Source of the DNA: Actinomycetota bacterium
GTDB lineage: Bacteria > Actinomycetota > Actinomycetes > Propionibacteriales > Propionibacteriaceae
DNA length: 43,160 nt
NCBI GenBank assembly: GCA_020161795.1
Contig: JAIUOR010000032.1
Span: forward strand, 1-43,160
Direction: 5' to 3'
In this document: positions 22,412-31,561 of the stretch, one piece after another
Numbering within the stretch: position 1 is the stretch's first letter
Layout of the letters: each line of letters opens with the position of its first letter
The notes under the pieces: model-generated
Seen by the model: only the letters and a program-made list of their open reading frames with translations
Told to the model about the DNA's origin: nothing
The model's database searches: none
Program-made: the position numbers and the translations under genes

Positions 22412-23788
22412 CTACCCGCCGATCAGAAGCCAGGCCAGCGCGGTCGGATCGGTGATCTCCCCGGCCGCGTAACCAGCGAACAGCTTGAAGCGGGCCTCCT
22501 GGGCCGTGATCGCGGCCAGGGGGGCTTCCGGCCAGTGCTCGGGGCAGCCATCCAGCAGGCAGACCAGCTCGGCCGCTTCGGCGGCACTCAGCCCAGTCGC
22601 GCGCCCGGGCAGCCCGGCGCCCAGGCGGTTGATCGCCCCGGCCAGCTCGGCTGTCCCGGCCTCCGTACGACGGCCGAAGTGCAGCTGGTCGGCCAGCACC
22701 GAATCGGATACCGGACGCATCACCGCCCGGAGCGGCTCCACATCGGCATCGAGCGCGGCACCCGCGAAGGCCACGATCCGGCGCACCTGGGCCTGCCGCC
22801 GCCGGTCGGGCAGCGCCAGAACCTGCTGGACGGCCTCCTCGACCATGGCGCGCTCGCTCTCCTGCACCGCGCGATGGCAGCCGAAGGCGATCGCCAACGG
22901 TTCGCCACGAGCAGTCCAGTCGAACCGGTCCAGCGCGTCCTCGATGAACCGGTCGGATTCCAGGTCGCCGTGCACCAGGGCCTGCTGCACCACCACGGCG
23001 CCCGCAGAACTCAGCGGGCCGGAAGCCAGCACCTCCTGCGCAATGCGCCGCACGATCGCCTCAGAGCGCGGACAGACCTCCAGCACCACCTCGGTCACCC
23101 CGCGCCGGCTGTGGATGCCGATCCGGTGACGACCGGCCGGGGCGCGGAGCCGGACCGCCCGCTCAGCATCGGGATACCCCACCTCGACCTGGTCGGGCGC
23201 GTCCAGGCCCAGGTCGGCGATGTCCACCTCCCACTCATCGCCGTCGGCGATGGCCAGCGGCTGGTACCACGCCGGCAACAGCCGGATCGCGGCCGAGAGC
23301 CGGGGCAACCGGTGAACGCGCAGCGTCGCCACCTGTCGCGCGGCGCCGTCCGCGACGAGCACCAGCCGCAACCGCCGGCCGTCCTGGCTCTCCCCCGACC
23401 AGGTCAGCGAGCCCTGCTGCACCTGAATCGCCAGAACCGGGCCCCAGCCGGCTTCGGGAAAGACCGCCACCAGGGCGTCCGCCCCGCTCGGCCACACCCA
23501 GCCACGATGTCCCGCCGGCAGCGTGACCTCCAGTTCCACCGCGCCGGGCTGATCCCGCTCGATCACCCACCGCAGCTGGCAGTGCTCGCCCGCCGTCACC
23601 CGCTGGCTCACCTCATAGCCGGGCTCGGCGCCGGCGTGCTCGATGACATCAGCGTCGACCAGCACCGGACGCAGCGCAGTGTCGGGCGTGAGGCAGAGCC
23701 GCACGCCGTCGTCGGACCCCTCGGCCCGCAGCAGGACGGCGCCGCGCTCGTCCAGCGAGGCGACACCGCCTTCCCAGGCCAGCGTCAT
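22412..23788 (-). CDS. Unrecognised 458-aa cytoplasmic protein coupled to nei
   Basis: I do not recognise this protein. It has no signal peptide or membrane helix. The first ~250 residues alternate short strands rich in Val, Arg and Trp (MTLAWEGGVASLDERGAVLL, VTLPAGHRGWVWPSGADALV), suggesting beta-sandwich folds of the kind seen in accessory domains. The last ~200 residues are mainly helical (VRRIAQEVLASGPLSSAGAVV, EAVQQVLALPDRRRQAQVRR, GLSAAEAAELVCLLDG). No catalytic motif is evident. Its ATG overlaps the nei stop (ATGA), so it is translationally coupled to nei; an in-frame ATG at 23803 would lengthen the overlap. A DNA-repair link is suggested only by that coupling. Confidence 0.75.
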   Translation of the reverse strand: MTLAWEGGVASLDERGAVLLRAEGSDDGVRLCLTPDTALRPVLVDADVIEHAGAEPGYEVSQRVTAGEHCQLRWVIERDQPGAVELEVTLPAGHRGWVWPSGADALVAVFPEAGWGPVLAIQVQQGSLTWSGESQDGRRLRLVLVADGAARQVATLRVHRLPRLSAAIRLLPAWYQPLAIADGDEWEVDIADLGLDAPDQVEVGYPDAERAVRLRAPAGRHRIGIHSRRGVTEVVLEVCPRSEAIVRRIAQEVLASGPLSSAGAVVVQQALVHGDLESDRFIEDALDRFDWTARGEPLAIAFGCHRAVQESERAMVEEAVQQVLALPDRRRQAQVRRIVAFAGAALDADVEPLRAVMRPVSDSVLADQLHFGRRTEAGTAELAGAINRLGAGLPGRATGLSAAEAAELVCLLDGCPEHWPEAPLAAITAQEARFKLFAGYAAGEITDPTALAWLLIGG

Positions 23789-24597
23789 CGGCTGCGCTGA
23801 CATCGATTGCACCAGTAGAGATTGCGAGCCTCGAAGGTCTGGGCGTGCACCCGCTGCCCGCAGACCAGGCAGGGCATACCGGCGCGCCGGTAGACGTAGA
23901 CCTCACCGCCATGGGCGTCGACCCGGGGTGGCCGGCCCATGGCCTCGGGCGTGTGCTCGTCGCGGACCGTGTCGATCCGACCGACCACCACCGCCGGCGC
24001 CATCAGGGAGACGAAGTCGTCCCAGATCCGGTTCCAGCGCCGCCGATTCAGTTCGCGGCCGGGCGTCATCGGGTGCAATCGCTGTCGGAAGAGGGCCTCA
24101 CAACGGAAGATGTTTCCGACTCCCGCCGCCACCCGCTGGTCGAGCAGCAGGGAGGCGATCGGACGCTCGGAGCGGCCCACCCGTGCCCAGCCCCGTTCGC
24201 CATCGGCATCGGCGCGCAGCGGGTCGGGCCCCAGGCCGGCGACCACGTGATCGCGCTCCCCGGGGGTGATCAGCGCACAGGTCTGCGGCCCCCGCAACTC
24301 GGCCACCGCATTCGCGGTCTCGATCCGCAGCCGCAGCGTCTCCGGCCGCAGCACCGGCTGCGGCTCGCCGAGCCGCAGCTTGCCGATCAGCCCAAGATGG
24401 ACGTGGATCAGGGCGCCCTCGCCTATCTCGACGAAGAGATGCTTGCCATACGCCTCGGCGGCCACGAACCGGCGACCGTCCAACAGCGACGCCGCCTCGG
24501 CGAACCGGCCCTGGGGGCTGGTCACCCGCACGATCTGCCCGCCGAAGGCCGCTTCCAGCCCACCGGCGAGGCGATGAATGACGTGACCTTCCGGCAT
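23785..24597 (-). CDS. nei: Nei/Fpg-family DNA glycosylase (endonuclease VIII, Nei1-like)
   Basis: A 270-aa base-excision repair enzyme that removes oxidised bases and nicks the abasic site. The N-terminus MPEGH gives the catalytic Pro2-Glu3 in the Nei form. Conserved parts are GKHLFVEIG with the catalytic lysine, the helix-two-turn-helix region SLLLDQRVAAGVGNIFRCE, and a C-terminal zinc finger with cysteines in CLVCG and CNRCQ. It stands divergent from pepN, and a nei1-pepN neighbourhood is also known from mycobacteria, supporting a Nei1-like identity. It is followed by an overlapping gene of unknown function. Confidence 0.92.
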   Translation of the reverse strand: MPEGHVIHRLAGGLEAAFGGQIVRVTSPQGRFAEAASLLDGRRFVAAEAYGKHLFVEIGEGALIHVHLGLIGKLRLGEPQPVLRPETLRLRIETANAVAELRGPQTCALITPGERDHVVAGLGPDPLRADADGERGWARVGRSERPIASLLLDQRVAAGVGNIFRCEALFRQRLHPMTPGRELNRRRWNRIWDDFVSLMAPAVVVGRIDTVRDEHTPEAMGRPPRVDAHGGEVYVYRRAGMPCLVCGQRVHAQTFEARNLYWCNRCQRSR

Positions 24598-24735
24598 CGA
24601 CAGCTCCTTCCTGGGTGTCGGAGTCTACGGGGCGCCGCCGACAGCCGCAGCGGCGATTCACCACAGGTGTTGAGTGCGCCGCATCGGGCCGATACCCTCG
24701 GCTCGGTCATATTTCCCGCCCCAGAGGAACCAGCT

Positions 24736-27324
24736 ATGTATCCGGCGAACATCACCCGTGCCGAGGCCGCAGGCCGCGCCCTCGGGATCACCGCTCGAAG
24801 CTACGAGGTGTTGATCGACCTTTCCGGCCGGGTGGCCGATGCCGGCGAGCACACGCCCGAGGAGACCTTCGTCTCGTGCTCGAAGATCGGCTTCGCAAGC
24901 CAGGACGTCGAGAGCTACGTCAACCTGATCGCCGACCGGCTGATCAGCGCCAGTCTCGACGGCGAGCCGCTGTCGCCGGAGGCCTTCGCCGACCACCGGC
25001 TCCACTTCACCGCCGGTGCGGGCGAGCACGTGCTGGAGGTGGTCGCGGTCTGCCGTTTCAGCCGCACCGGCGAGGGGCTGCACCGCTTCGTCGATCCGGT
25101 GGACGAGCGGATCTACCTCTATACCCAACTGGAGACCGCGGACGCGCGCCGGGTGTACGCCTGCTTCGAGCAGCCCGACCTGAAGGCGACCTTCCAGCTG
25201 ACCGTCATCGCACCCGACCACTGGACGGTGCTGTCCAACTCCCCCGCCGTCGAGCCCACTCCGGAGGGCGACGGCCTGGGCCGCTTCGCCTTCCCGCCCA
25301 CGCCCCCGATCTCGACCTACATCACAGCCCTGGTCGCCGGCGACTTCCACACGGTCACCGACAGCTACGCCGGCAAGGCCGCCGAGATCCCGCTGTCGAT
25401 CTCGTGCCGGCAGTCGCTGGTGGAGCACCTGGACGCCGACCGCATCTTCGCCATCACCAAGGCCGGCTTCGAGGTGTTCGAGGAGCACTTCGGCGCCCCC
25501 TACCCGTTCGCTGACTACGCCCAGGTCTTCGTCCCCGAGTTCAACGCCGGCGCGATGGAGAACGCCGGCTGCGTGACCATCCGAGACGAGTACCTGTTCC
25601 GTTCCCGGACGACCAACGCCGCCTACGAGGCCCGGGACAACACGATCCTGCACGAACTCGCCCACATGTGGTTCGGCGATCTGGTCACCATGACCTGGTG
25701 GGACGACCTGTGGCTCAACGAGTCGTTCGCCGAGTGGGCCTCCCACTTCGCACAACGCAAGATCCGCGACAAGGGCGCCGCGGGTGACGATCCCTGGGCG
25801 ACCTTCGCCAACTCGCGCAAGACCTGGGCCTACCGGCAGGATCAACTGCCCTCCACCCACCCGATCGCCGCCGACATGGTCGATCTGGAGGCGGTCGAGC
25901 TGAACTTCGACGGCATCACCTACGCCAAGGGCGCCTCGGCGCTGCGCCAGCTGGTGGCCTTCGTGGGCGAGGAGGAGTTCCTCACCGGCGTCCGGGCCTA
26001 CTTCGCCAGGCATGCCTGGGGCAACACCCAGCTGTCCGATCTGCTGACCGCGCTGACCGAGGCCTCCGGCCGCGACCTGTCGTACTTCGCCTCACAGTGG
26101 CTGCAGACCGCCGGGGTGAACACCCTGCGGGCGGAGTTCGACACCGACGAAGCCGGCGCCTTCACCCGGTTCGCGATCCGTCAGACCGCGCCCGATGCCT
26201 GGCCGACGCTGCGCCAGCACCGGCTCGCGGTCGGCCTCTACTCCCTGGTGGACGGACGGCTGACGCGGGTGGGGCGGGTGGAGACCGACATCGCCGGGGA
26301 GCTCACCGAGATCCCGCAGCTGGTCGGGCAGGCGCAGCCGGATCTGATCCTGCTCAACGACGACGATCTGACCTACGCCAAGCTCCGGTTCGACCCCCGC
26401 TCCATGGCCACCCTGGTCGAGCACATGGCCAGCCTCGACTCCTCGCTCAGCCGCGCGCTGGCCTGGAGCGCGTCCTGGGACATGTGCCGGGACGCGGAGA
26501 TTCCGGCTGCCGATTTCGTCGCCCTGGCGCTGGGCGGGGTCGGCATCGAGACCGACCTGACCGCGGTCGGCACGGTACTGAACCAGACCCGCACGGCGAT
26601 CGACTACTACACGCCGCGCGCCGACCGGGAGGCTCTCAACGAGCGCTTCGCCCGCGGCCTCGCCCGGCTGCTGAAGGACGCCGAACCCGGATCCGACCAC
26701 CAGCTGGCGCTCGCGCGGGCGCTGATCGCGGCCGCGGAATCGCCGGCCGTGATCGACCTACTCGCCTCCTGGCTCGCCGGTGACGAGGCGCCGGCCGGGC
26801 TCGCGATCGACACCGACCTGCGGTGGCTGATCGTCACGCAGCTGGCGCGGCGCGGCATCGTCGGCGAGGCGGAGATCGCCACCGAGGCCCAGCGCGACGC
26901 GACCGCCGCCGGCGCCGAACGTGCGGCGGGCGCCCGCGCGGCGCTGCCCACACCCGAGGCGAAGCAGTGGGCCTGGGAACAGGCGACCGCCAACCCAGGC
27001 GTGGCGAACGAGACCCACTTCCAGATCTGCAACCAGTTCTGGCAGCTCGGCCAGGACGAGGTGTCGGCGCCGTACGCCGAGGCCTACCTCGAGGTCGCGC
27101 GTGCGATCTCCGAGGGCCGCGACGGGTGGAGTGAGCGAAGCTCGGCCATCCGGCAGCATGTGCTGGGGCTCCTGTTCCCGCGTCCGCTGGCCGACCGGGA
27201 ATACCTCGACACCCTGGAGCGCTGGATCGCCGAGCACCAGCCGGGTGACTCGGTGCTGCGCCAGATCACCGAGCGTTCGGACGACGCCGAGCGGGCGTTG
27301 CGCTGCCAGCAGGCGGGCGGCTGA
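24736..27324 (+). CDS. pepN: Aminopeptidase N (M1 metallopeptidase)
   Basis: An 862-aa cytoplasmic zinc aminopeptidase that trims N-terminal residues from peptides in protein turnover. The exopeptidase motif GAMEN is at 272-276, and the zinc site HELAH at 306-310 with the third ligand Glu329 (WLNESFAEW) has exactly the M1 spacing. An N-terminal beta domain and a long helical C-terminal ERAP1-like domain complete the usual length. AGAGGAA precedes the ATG at 24736. Its stop codon directly abuts that of the small opposing gene at 27325. The match to actinobacterial PepN is strong throughout. Confidence 0.96.
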   Translation: MYPANITRAEAAGRALGITARSYEVLIDLSGRVADAGEHTPEETFVSCSKIGFASQDVESYVNLIADRLISASLDGEPLSPEAFADHRLHFTAGAGEHVLEVVAVCRFSRTGEGLHRFVDPVDERIYLYTQLETADARRVYACFEQPDLKATFQLTVIAPDHWTVLSNSPAVEPTPEGDGLGRFAFPPTPPISTYITALVAGDFHTVTDSYAGKAAEIPLSISCRQSLVEHLDADRIFAITKAGFEVFEEHFGAPYPFADYAQVFVPEFNAGAMENAGCVTIRDEYLFRSRTTNAAYEARDNTILHELAHMWFGDLVTMTWWDDLWLNESFAEWASHFAQRKIRDKGAAGDDPWATFANSRKTWAYRQDQLPSTHPIAADMVDLEAVELNFDGITYAKGASALRQLVAFVGEEEFLTGVRAYFARHAWGNTQLSDLLTALTEASGRDLSYFASQWLQTAGVNTLRAEFDTDEAGAFTRFAIRQTAPDAWPTLRQHRLAVGLYSLVDGRLTRVGRVETDIAGELTEIPQLVGQAQPDLILLNDDDLTYAKLRFDPRSMATLVEHMASLDSSLSRALAWSASWDMCRDAEIPAADFVALALGGVGIETDLTAVGTVLNQTRTAIDYYTPRADREALNERFARGLARLLKDAEPGSDHQLALARALIAAAESPAVIDLLASWLAGDEAPAGLAIDTDLRWLIVTQLARRGIVGEAEIATEAQRDATAAGAERAAGARAALPTPEAKQWAWEQATANPGVANETHFQICNQFWQLGQDEVSAPYAEAYLEVARAISEGRDGWSERSSAIRQHVLGLLFPRPLADREYLDTLERWIAEHQPGDSVLRQITERSDDAERALRCQQAGG

Positions 27325-27480
27325 TCAGTCCTGCTGCTTCTCGCGCCACACGGGGGCGAACAGCAGCACGGCGAAGACCGCCGCGATGCCGAGCGGTACC
27401 AGCAGGGTGACGACGAGCAGGTCGAGCAGGCTGGGGTCGTAGGCGGCCGGCCAGCCGGGCAGAGTCTGCGTCTCAATCAT
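27325..27480 (-). CDS. 51-aa single-helix membrane protein
   Basis: A short frame encodes MIETQTLPGWPAAYDPSLLD, a membrane helix at about 19-43 (LLVVTLLVPLGIAAVFAVLLF) and a polar end WREKQQD. The composition is clearly that of a real small membrane protein, not a shadow: the opposite strand is noncoding. Upstream of the ATG, TAGCCT lies exactly six bases away (27487-27492), implying a leaderless transcript; no ribosome site is present. It converges with pepN with zero bases between stop codons and is divergent from the pyr genes. The function is unknown. Confidence 0.65.
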   Translation of the reverse strand: MIETQTLPGWPAAYDPSLLDLLVVTLLVPLGIAAVFAVLLFAPVWREKQQD

Positions 27481-27486
27481 GGGCAC

Positions 27487-27492
27487 AGGCTA
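27487..27492 (-). promoter_or_regulatory. -10 box (TAGCCT) of the 51-aa gene, leaderless type
   Basis: On the minus strand, TAGCCT is followed by GTGCCC and then ATG. The hexamer is the end of a GAGTTCGGTAGCCT sequence whose first ten bases recur ahead of the pyr genes. Confidence 0.4.
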
Positions 27493-27590
27493 CCGAACTC
27501 CCCCGGGCTCGCCGGTGCGCGGGGGCTACCGAACTCTGCCCATCCCAGGGCCTTTTGGTCAGTCTCGGTGAACCCCCGGCGAGTTCGGTA
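27488..27590. repeat. TACCGAACTC element, two direct and one inverted copy
   Basis: GGCTACCGAACTC occurs at 27488-27500 and 27524-27536, 36 bases apart. The inverted form GAGTTCGGTA is at 27581-27590. The outer copies each supply the TA of a candidate -10 box for the diverging 51-aa gene and pyr operon, so the element may be a shared promoter or regulator-binding sequence. Confidence 0.5.
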
Positions 27591-27594
27591 CTGT
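27589..27594 (+). promoter_or_regulatory. Candidate -10 box of the pyr operon (TACTGT)
   Basis: TACTGT follows the inverted GAGTTCGG element and lies 48 bases before the pyrR TTG start. No convincing -35 is seen at the standard distance. It would give a leader of about 40 bases containing the hairpin at 27605-27621. Confidence 0.35.
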
Positions 27595-27604
27595 GACGAT
27601 TCGA

Positions 27605-27621
27605 GGCGGGCGAGCCCCGCC
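27605..27621 (+). promoter_or_regulatory. Leader hairpin ahead of pyrR
   Basis: GGCGGG (27605-27610) pairs with CCCGCC (27616-27621) around CGAGC, eight bases before the pyrR ribosome site GAGGAG (27629-27634). In actinobacteria, PyrR can act on a leader RNA to block translation; the ACCGAGGAG run resembles only part of the PyrR-binding-loop consensus, so this is a weak candidate. Confidence 0.3.
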
Positions 27622-27642
27622 GAGAACCGAGGAGTCCCGAGC

Positions 27643-28197
27643 TTGCCTGCTGACAGCACCGATCCCGCCCGGGTGATCATCGATTCCGATGAACTCGGAC
27701 GGGCCCTGGCCCGGATGGCACACCAACTGCTGGAAGCCAACCACGGTGCCGAGAACCTGTTGCTCCTGGGCATCCCCACCCGCGGGGTGCCGCTGGCCCG
27801 TCGGCTGGCGGGCCTGATCGCCGAGATCGAGGATCGCACCGTTCCGGTCGGCTCCCTCGACATCACGATGTACCGCGACGACCTGCGCCGCAATCCCACC
27901 CGGGTGGTCGGACGCACCGACGTCCCCGGCAGCGTCGACGACGCCGTGGTGGTGCTGGTCGACGACGTGCTCTACTCGGGACGGACGATCGCCGCGGCCT
28001 TCGATGCCGTGCGCGATCTCGGACGCCCGCGGGCCGTTCGCCTGGCCGTCCTGGTCGACCGCGGCCACCGCGAACTGCCGATCGCCGCCGACGCGGTCGG
28101 ACGGCGGATCCAGACCGCCGCCGACGAACGGGTGCGCGTCCGGCTGGCCGAGACCGACGGGGTCGACGAGGTCACGATCTCGCGGGGTGCACTGTGA
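27643..28197 (+). CDS. pyrR: Bifunctional pyr operon regulator / uracil phosphoribosyltransferase
   Basis: A 184-aa PRTase-fold protein. PyrR senses UMP/UTP and PRPP, binds pyr mRNA, and has side activity as uracil phosphoribosyltransferase. The PRPP-binding signature is [18 protein letters not shown], and [17 protein letters not shown] and [12 protein letters not shown] are also typical. TTG 27643 is chosen as start because GAGGAG ends eight bases before it; upstream codons in frame do not resemble the family. The stop overlaps the pyrB GTG (GTGA), so the regulator and the first enzyme are coupled. Confidence 0.94.
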   Translation: MPADSTDPARVIIDSDELGRALARMAHQLLEANHGAENLLLLGIPTRGVPLARRLAGLIAEIEDRTVPVGSLDITMYRDDLRRNPTRVVGRTDVPGSVDDAVVVLVDDVLYSGRTIAAAFDAVRDLGRPRAVRLAVLVDRGHRELPIAADAVGRRIQTAADERVRVRLAETDGVDEVTISRGAL

Positions 28198-29135
28198 AGC
28201 ACCTGTTGAGCGCCGCGGACCTGACCCTGGACGAGGTCAACGGCATCCTCGACCTTGCCGAGGAGATGCATCAGGTGCAGACCCGGCCGGTCAAGAAGCT
28301 GCCGGCATTGCGCGGCCGCACCGTCGTCAACATGTTCTTCGAGGATTCCACCCGCACCCGCAGTTCGTTCGAGATCGCCGGCAAGTGGCTCTCGGCCGAC
28401 ACCATCAACGTCTCGGGGAAGGGATCCTCCACCTCCAAGGGCGAGTCGCTGCGCGACACGATGCTCACGCTCGACGCGATGGGAGTGGACGCCTTCGTGA
28501 TCCGGCACTCCTCCTCGGGCGCGGTAGCCCAGGCCGCCGGCTGGGTGAAGGCCCACGTGGTCAATGCCGGCGACGGTCAGCACGAACACCCCACCCAGGC
28601 CCTGCTGGACGCCTACGCGATGCGCCGTCACTTCCGCGAGCACGACGCCGAGGGCTGGGCCGGCAAGCGGATCGCGATCGTCGGCGACCTGCTGCATTCC
28701 CGGGTGGTGCGCAGCAACGTCCTGCTGCACCGGACGCTGGGCTCCGAGGTCGTGCTGGTGGCGCCGCCCACCCTGCTGCCGACCGGGGTGGAGACCTGGG
28801 GCTGCGAGGTGACCTCCGACTTCGACGCCGTGCTGGGCGAATGCGACATCGTCATGATGCTGCGAGTGCAGCGGGAACGGATGGCCGGCGGCTTCTTCCC
28901 CACCCCCCGCGAATACGCCGACGGCTACGGTCTCACCCTGGAGCGGCTGGAACGGCTCAAGGACGACGCCGCGATCTGCCACCCCGGCCCCATGAACCGG
29001 GGAGTCGAGATCTCCTCGGAGGCCGCGGACGCCGCGAACTCGCTCGTGCTCGAGCAGGTGGCCGCGGGCGTGGCGGTACGGATGAGCGTGCTCTACCACC
29101 TGTTGGGCGGATCGGACGAAGGAGGGCAGGCATGA
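28194..29135 (+). CDS. pyrB: Aspartate carbamoyltransferase catalytic chain
   Basis: A 313-aa enzyme that joins carbamoyl phosphate and aspartate in the second step of pyrimidine synthesis. The carbamoyl-phosphate site STRTRSSFE is at 52-60, HPTQALLD at 132-139, and the MLRVQRERM aspartate-side motif later. The length is that of the usual catalytic chain; no pyrI regulatory gene follows, as expected in actinobacteria. It starts with GTG inside the pyrR stop and ends in an ATGA overlap with pyrC. Confidence 0.97.
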   Translation: MKHLLSAADLTLDEVNGILDLAEEMHQVQTRPVKKLPALRGRTVVNMFFEDSTRTRSSFEIAGKWLSADTINVSGKGSSTSKGESLRDTMLTLDAMGVDAFVIRHSSSGAVAQAAGWVKAHVVNAGDGQHEHPTQALLDAYAMRRHFREHDAEGWAGKRIAIVGDLLHSRVVRSNVLLHRTLGSEVVLVAPPTLLPTGVETWGCEVTSDFDAVLGECDIVMMLRVQRERMAGGFFPTPREYADGYGLTLERLERLKDDAAICHPGPMNRGVEISSEAADAANSLVLEQVAAGVAVRMSVLYHLLGGSDEGGQA

Positions 29136-30415
29136 CCACCCCACGCGTGAGCGTGCTGATCAGCGGAGCGACCACCGCCGAGGGGGTGCGCGGCGACCTG
29201 TACATCACCGACGGGGTGTTCGCCGACCCGGCCGACGCTCCGGCCGGGGTGGAGCGGATCGACGCCGACGGCCTGCTGGCCCTACCGGGTCTGGTCGACC
29301 TGCACACGCATCTGCGTGAACCCGGACGGGAGGACGCCGAGACCGTCGCCACCGGCACGCTCGCGGCGGCCCGCGGCGGCTTCACCTGCGTCCATGCCAT
29401 GGCGAACACCGACCCGGTGACCGACACCGCCGAGGCCGCAGAGTACGTCGCCTCCCTCGGCGAGCGGGACGGCCACTGCCAGGTGATCCCCGTCGGCGCG
29501 GTCACCAAGGGCCTGGGCGGCGAGGAACTCGCCGAACTCGGCCTGATGGCGACCTCACGGGCGAACGTGCGGGTGTTCTCCGACGACGGCCGCTGCGTGA
29601 ACGACTCACTGCTGATGCGCCGGGCGCTGACCTACGTCAAGCCCTACGACGGCGTGATCGCCCAGCACTCCCAGGATCCGCGGCTGGCCGGGCCGGGTGC
29701 CTGCTGCCACGAATCCGAGATCTCCGGACGTCTCGGGCTGCCCGGCTGGCCGGCGCAGGCCGAGTCGGTGATCGTGGCGCGGGACGTCCAGCTGGCCGAG
29801 CTGGCGGGCTCGCGGCTGCACGTCTGCCATGTCTCCACCGCCGAGAGCGTGGAGGTGATCCGTTGGGCCAAGCGCCGCGGCATCCAGGTGACCGCCGAGG
29901 CCACCCCGCATCACCTGCTGCTGGACACTACATACGTAGAGGGGTTCGACACCACCTTCAAGGTGAACCCGCCGCTGCGCACCTCCGAGCATCTCGAGGC
30001 GATCCGCGAAGCGCTGGCCGACGGCACCATCGACACCGTCGGAACCGATCACGCCCCGCACGCCCGTCAGGACAAGGATCACCCCTTCGACATCGCTCTG
30101 CCCGGCATGCTCGGGCTCGAGCAGGCGCTGGCGGTCGTGATGGAGGTCATGGTCCACACCGGGCGGATGGATTGGCCCACGCTGGTGGCCCGGATGTCGA
30201 CCACCCCGGCAGAGATCGGACGGGTGGCCGGCCAGGGCCGTCCGGTGGCGATCGGCGAGCCGGCCAACCTGGTTCTGGTCGACCCCAGCGCCCGCGCCGT
30301 GGTGGAGCGCGACGCGTCCGCTTCGCGTTCGCGCAACAACCCCTACCACGGCTTGAACCTGCCCGATCCGGTAGTCGCCACCTACTGGGCGGGACGGCCC
30401 ACCTATCGCCGGTAG
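29132..30415 (+). CDS. pyrC: Dihydroorotase
   Basis: A 427-aa amidohydrolase that closes carbamoyl-aspartate to dihydroorotate. The metal-binding signature [10 protein letters not shown] gives His58 and His60. A later HVSTAESVE segment and GTDHAPHA carry further ligands and the catalytic aspartate. The length matches the class I, PyrC-type enzymes of Gram-positives. The ATG overlaps the pyrB stop. The message seems to end here: 71 bases separate it from the LacI gene, and later pyr genes (carAB, pyrD, pyrF) would lie elsewhere. Confidence 0.97.
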   Translation: MTTPRVSVLISGATTAEGVRGDLYITDGVFADPADAPAGVERIDADGLLALPGLVDLHTHLREPGREDAETVATGTLAAARGGFTCVHAMANTDPVTDTAEAAEYVASLGERDGHCQVIPVGAVTKGLGGEELAELGLMATSRANVRVFSDDGRCVNDSLLMRRALTYVKPYDGVIAQHSQDPRLAGPGACCHESEISGRLGLPGWPAQAESVIVARDVQLAELAGSRLHVCHVSTAESVEVIRWAKRRGIQVTAEATPHHLLLDTTYVEGFDTTFKVNPPLRTSEHLEAIREALADGTIDTVGTDHAPHARQDKDHPFDIALPGMLGLEQALAVVMEVMVHTGRMDWPTLVARMSTTPAEIGRVAGQGRPVAIGEPANLVLVDPSARAVVERDASASRSRNNPYHGLNLPDPVVATYWAGRPTYRR

Positions 30416-30452
30416 CCCGTTCGCGGACTCGTTTTTAGCGACGTTTCAGAGG

Positions 30453-30458
30453 TAGACT
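30453..30458 (+). promoter_or_regulatory. Candidate -10 box (TAGACT) for the LacI gene
   Basis: TAGACT lies 28 bases before the ATG at 30487, following a T-rich stretch (GTTTTTAGC, 30431-30439). The ACGTTTCA just upstream resembles one half of typical LacI operators, so autoregulation is possible. Confidence 0.35.
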
Positions 30459-30486
30459 CCGGCCAGCTTCTGCGAGGGGAACGGCC

Positions 30487-31476
30487 ATGTCGAGGGAACG
30501 CGCCAGCGTGAAGGACGTGGCTGAACGCGCCGGGGTGTCCGTGGGAACGGTGTCGAACGTGCTGAACCGTCCGGACATGGTCAGCGAACGTACCCGCGTC
30601 AAGGTCGAAGCCGCCATGGCCGAACTGCGCTTCCTGCGCAACGCCTCGGCCCGCCAGTTGCGTGCCGGCGTCTCCACCACGGTAGGTGCGGTGCTGGCGG
30701 ATCTCGGGAATCCGTTCTACACCGAGATCGCGCGCGGCATCGAAGACCGGCTCGCCGTCGACGGGCAGACCCTGATGCTGTGCAGCTCGGACGAGAATCC
30801 CCAGCGCGAGGCGGCCTTCCTGCGGCAGTTCGCCGAGCAGGGCGTCCGCGGCATGCTCGTGACACCCATGCCGGCGACCGTCGAGCGTCTGCTCGAGCTT
30901 CGCGAACTCGGCATCGACTCGGTGCTGATCGACGCCACCAGCGAGTCCCTGCCCAGCGTGCGGGTCGATCACGTCTCGGGCGGCCGGCAGGCGGTCGCGC
31001 ATCTGCTGGAGCGCGGGCACCGGCGAATCCTCTTCCTGGGCGATGATCCTCATCTACAGCAGGCCCGGCACCGCCTGCGCGGCGCGACCGAGGCGGTGAT
31101 CGCCGCGGGGCTCTCCCCCACCGAGGTGTTGTCGACCCATCGTCTGGACAGCCTGGACGCGACGGCCGGCGAGGAGGCGATCCTGACCATCCTGGCCGCC
31201 CCGCAGCGCCCGACCGCCGTGTTCTGCATCAACGACCTGGTTGCCCTCGGGGTGCTGCGGACGCTGCGGCACCGCGGTGTCGCCGTGCCGGAAGAGATGG
31301 CGATCGTCGGCTACGACGATCTGTATTGGGCCGGCGAGCTCGCCACCCCACTGAGCTCCGTCCGCCAGCCGATGCGGCAGATCGGCTGGGCAGCGGCCGA
31401 CCTCCTGCTCGGCAACAGCGCCGCCGGCGCCAGCCGGGTGTTCGAGCCGGAGTTGGTCGTCCGCGCCTCCTCATAG
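30487..31476 (+). CDS. LacI-family transcriptional regulator
   Basis: A 329-aa regulator. The helix-turn-helix and hinge are classical: VKDVAERAGVSVGTVSNVLN at 8-27, then DMVSERTRVKVEAAMAELRF, then NASARQLRAG. The rest is a periplasmic-binding-protein-like sensor domain, ending with GYDDLYWAGELATPLSSVRQ and MRQIGWAAADLLL as usual. Such proteins normally respond to sugars or nucleosides. No sugar-utilisation genes adjoin it, so the target is probably distant. GAGGGGA precedes the ATG. Confidence 0.94.
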   Translation: MSRERASVKDVAERAGVSVGTVSNVLNRPDMVSERTRVKVEAAMAELRFLRNASARQLRAGVSTTVGAVLADLGNPFYTEIARGIEDRLAVDGQTLMLCSSDENPQREAAFLRQFAEQGVRGMLVTPMPATVERLLELRELGIDSVLIDATSESLPSVRVDHVSGGRQAVAHLLERGHRRILFLGDDPHLQQARHRLRGATEAVIAAGLSPTEVLSTHRLDSLDATAGEEAILTILAAPQRPTAVFCINDLVALGVLRTLRHRGVAVPEEMAIVGYDDLYWAGELATPLSSVRQPMRQIGWAAADLLLGNSAAGASRVFEPELVVRASS

Positions 31477-31561
31477 CCCCGGCACCCCGACGGATCCCTG
31501 CAGCCGGGCACGCACTGACCGGCCCGGCCGAGTCACCCGGCCCGGGATCTCACTCGCCGGG

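Noticed and set aside
23845-24735. Long open frame running upstream of pepN across the nei gene
   Set aside because: It is the opposite strand of nei, with no family similarity. The conserved PepN N-terminus begins at the ATG at 24736, which has a ribosome site.
28004-29131. Open frame continuing upstream of pyrC through pyrB
   Set aside because: The translation is Arg/Pro-rich shadow sequence of pyrB; dihydroorotase similarity begins only at 29132.
31477-31561. Terminator between the LacI and thioesterase genes
   Set aside because: G/C-rich repeats of CCGGCCCGG are present, but they are direct rather than properly inverted, so no convincing stem was found.
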